From NCBI GenBank assembly GCA_027318865.1, contig DAHVOJ010000010.1:1-44596 (forward strand): a DNA stretch of 44,596 bases. Direction: 5' to 3'. Position numbers and translations under genes: made by a program. The notes below the pieces were generated by a model, which was not told the origin of the DNA, did no database searches, and saw only the letters and a program-made list of their open reading frames with translations. The stretch's first letter is position 1; the number at the start of each line of letters is the position of its first letter. Positions 43,930-44,596 of the stretch are shown in pieces. The DNA comes from a bacterium (lineage in GTDB: Bacteria > SZUA-79 > Acidulodesulfobacterales > Acidulodesulfobacteraceae).

Positions 43930-44596
43930 TTATCTGGCTATTTTAAGGATTTCGCCAGGGTAAATAGCGTTTGGATTTTTTATATTATTGTCTGCCATTA
44001 TATTTTTTATATTGTCGTGAAATTTTGACGAAATATTATACAGCGAGTCTCCGAATTTTACCCTGTAATATAAAAAACCGAGAGCCGTTTTTTTAGGACC
44101 GCCGCCGTTAATATACGAATCTCTAATATCTGCTCCTCCTCCCTTTAAAAATATTTTTTCTCCGGAATGTATATCGTTTCCGTTTATATGGTTTATATTT
44201 CTGATAATGCTTAACGGTACGTTAAAATTTTTAGAGATGCTCCATAAAGTCATGCCGGGTTTAACGATAATATATCTTAATCCTGCATTGCCGTAACCGA
44301 TATTATTTGTGTCGGTTCCAATATATGATTTTCCCGGTATGGTTATCTTTTCGCCTACTTTAAGTACGGAATAGTTATCGAGCCCGTTATATCTTTCTAT
44401 CGTTCCCAGAGACACTCCGTATTTAGCGGCTATCCCCATAAGCGTATCGCCGGGTTCTACGGTATAAGCGACGTTAGAATTAGGAGTATTTGCGGCATAA
44501 TTTGTATTTCTTGCATTTATTCCCGGTATGGTTATCTTTTCGCCTACTTTAAGTACGGAATAGTTATCGAGCCCGTTATATCTTTCTATCGTTCCC
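43930..44596 (-). CDS. LysM-repeat protein, N-terminus beyond the window (partial)
   Basis: The minus-strand frame runs open to the window edge, so the start is missing and an internal ATG at 44439 is not the real one. At least four LysM-like units are visible: a part at the edge (ERYNGLDNYSVLKVGEKITI), one from YTVEPGDTLMGIAAKYGVS, one from YIIVKPGMTLWSISKNFNV and one from YRVKFGDSLYNISSKFH. LysM modules bind peptidoglycan. Low-complexity Asn/Gly linkers separate them. The catalytic domain, if any, lies upstream. Confidence 0.9.
   Translation of the reverse strand, partial: GTIERYNGLDNYSVLKVGEKITIPGINARNTNYAANTPNSNVAYTVEPGDTLMGIAAKYGVSLGTIERYNGLDNYSVLKVGEKITIPGKSYIGTDTNNIGYGNAGLRYIIVKPGMTLWSISKNFNVPLSIIRNINHINGNDIHSGEKIFLKGGGADIRDSYINGGGPKKTALGFLYYRVKFGDSLYNISSKFHDNIKNIMADNNIKNPNAIYPGEILKIAR
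44332..44596. repeat. Exact in-frame LysM duplication (two 76-base copies)
   Basis: Bases 44332-44407 recur identically at 44521-44596, a spacing of 189 bases or 63 codons, so the reading frame is kept. The second copy is cut by the window edge, so the true length is unknown. It encodes the second half of one LysM unit. Confidence 0.9.

Noticed and set aside
44437-44439. ATG as the start of the LysM gene
   Set aside because: It lies in the middle of a LysM unit (PGDTLMGIAAKYG), and the frame stays open to the window edge.
1-44596. CRISPR arrays, tRNA or rRNA genes, transposases or prophage genes
   Set aside because: No spaced direct repeats of CRISPR type, no cloverleaf-like or rRNA segments and no transposase or integrase motifs were seen on either strand by eye.

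Overview
The window is a stretch of AT-rich chromosome from a Gram-negative (diderm) bacterium. LptD, dTDP-rhamnose genes and a sigma-54-type activator point to a proteobacterial or Desulfobacterota-like lineage. The low GC, the canonical S10-spc-alpha order and the mix of neighbours (accD-folC, DUF502, rsmE-smc-ftsY, purM-purN) resemble deltaproteobacterial-type genomes, but the exact phylum is an inference. Most of the window is housekeeping DNA. No CRISPR array, tRNA, rRNA or insertion sequence was seen, and no stretch over 300 bases lacks a gene (the longest gap is 247 bases, 15262-15508).

Region 1 (1-15261), plus strand: the 3' end of tuf, then one long ribosomal superoperon in the classical order rpsJ, rplC, rplD, rplW, rplB, rpsS, rplV, rpsC, rplP, rpmC, rpsQ, rplN, rplX, rplE, rpsN, rpsH, rplF, rplR, rpsE, rplO, secY, adk, map, infA, rpmJ, rpsM, rpsK, rpsD, rpoA, rplQ. 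It makes ribosomal proteins, the Sec channel, IF-1, N-terminal processing and the RNA polymerase alpha subunit. rpmD (L30) is missing from its usual slot between rpsE and rplO. Five ribosomal genes start with TTG and rpmJ with GTG. Zinc-type L36, S14, S4 and L24 are all present, as is a zinc-LID adenylate kinase.

Region 2 (15262-15508): a nested inverted-repeat element. Two REP-like hairpins with compensatory base changes lie inside a perfect 20-bp outer inverted repeat, flanked by 15-bp direct repeats.

Region 3 (15509-22281): a complete tryptophan cluster, trpE-G-D-C-F-B-A, with no attenuator space before trpE. An extended -10 box sits 10 bases before the first ATG.

Region 4 (22310-34597), plus strand: accD, folC, lptD, rfbB, rfbD, a DUF502 membrane protein, rsmE, smc and ftsY. 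These cover fatty acid and folate synthesis, outer-membrane LPS export, sugar nucleotides, rRNA modification, chromosome organisation and SRP targeting.

Region 5 (34603-44596): hsp20 (minus strand); purM, purN, a cation-efflux protein and an orphan coiled-coil protein; a VapBC-like toxin-antitoxin pair with a promoter-embedded operator; a membrane diguanylate cyclase with a CxxCH haem-c motif; and, convergently, a LysM protein, moeA and an NtrC-type response regulator on the minus strand.

A theme across regions 3-5 is that many genes lack a Shine-Dalgarno sequence, and several have a -10 box only 6-11 bases before the ATG, suggesting leaderless or nearly leaderless mRNAs. Most ribosomal genes in region 1 carry clear Shine-Dalgarno sites.
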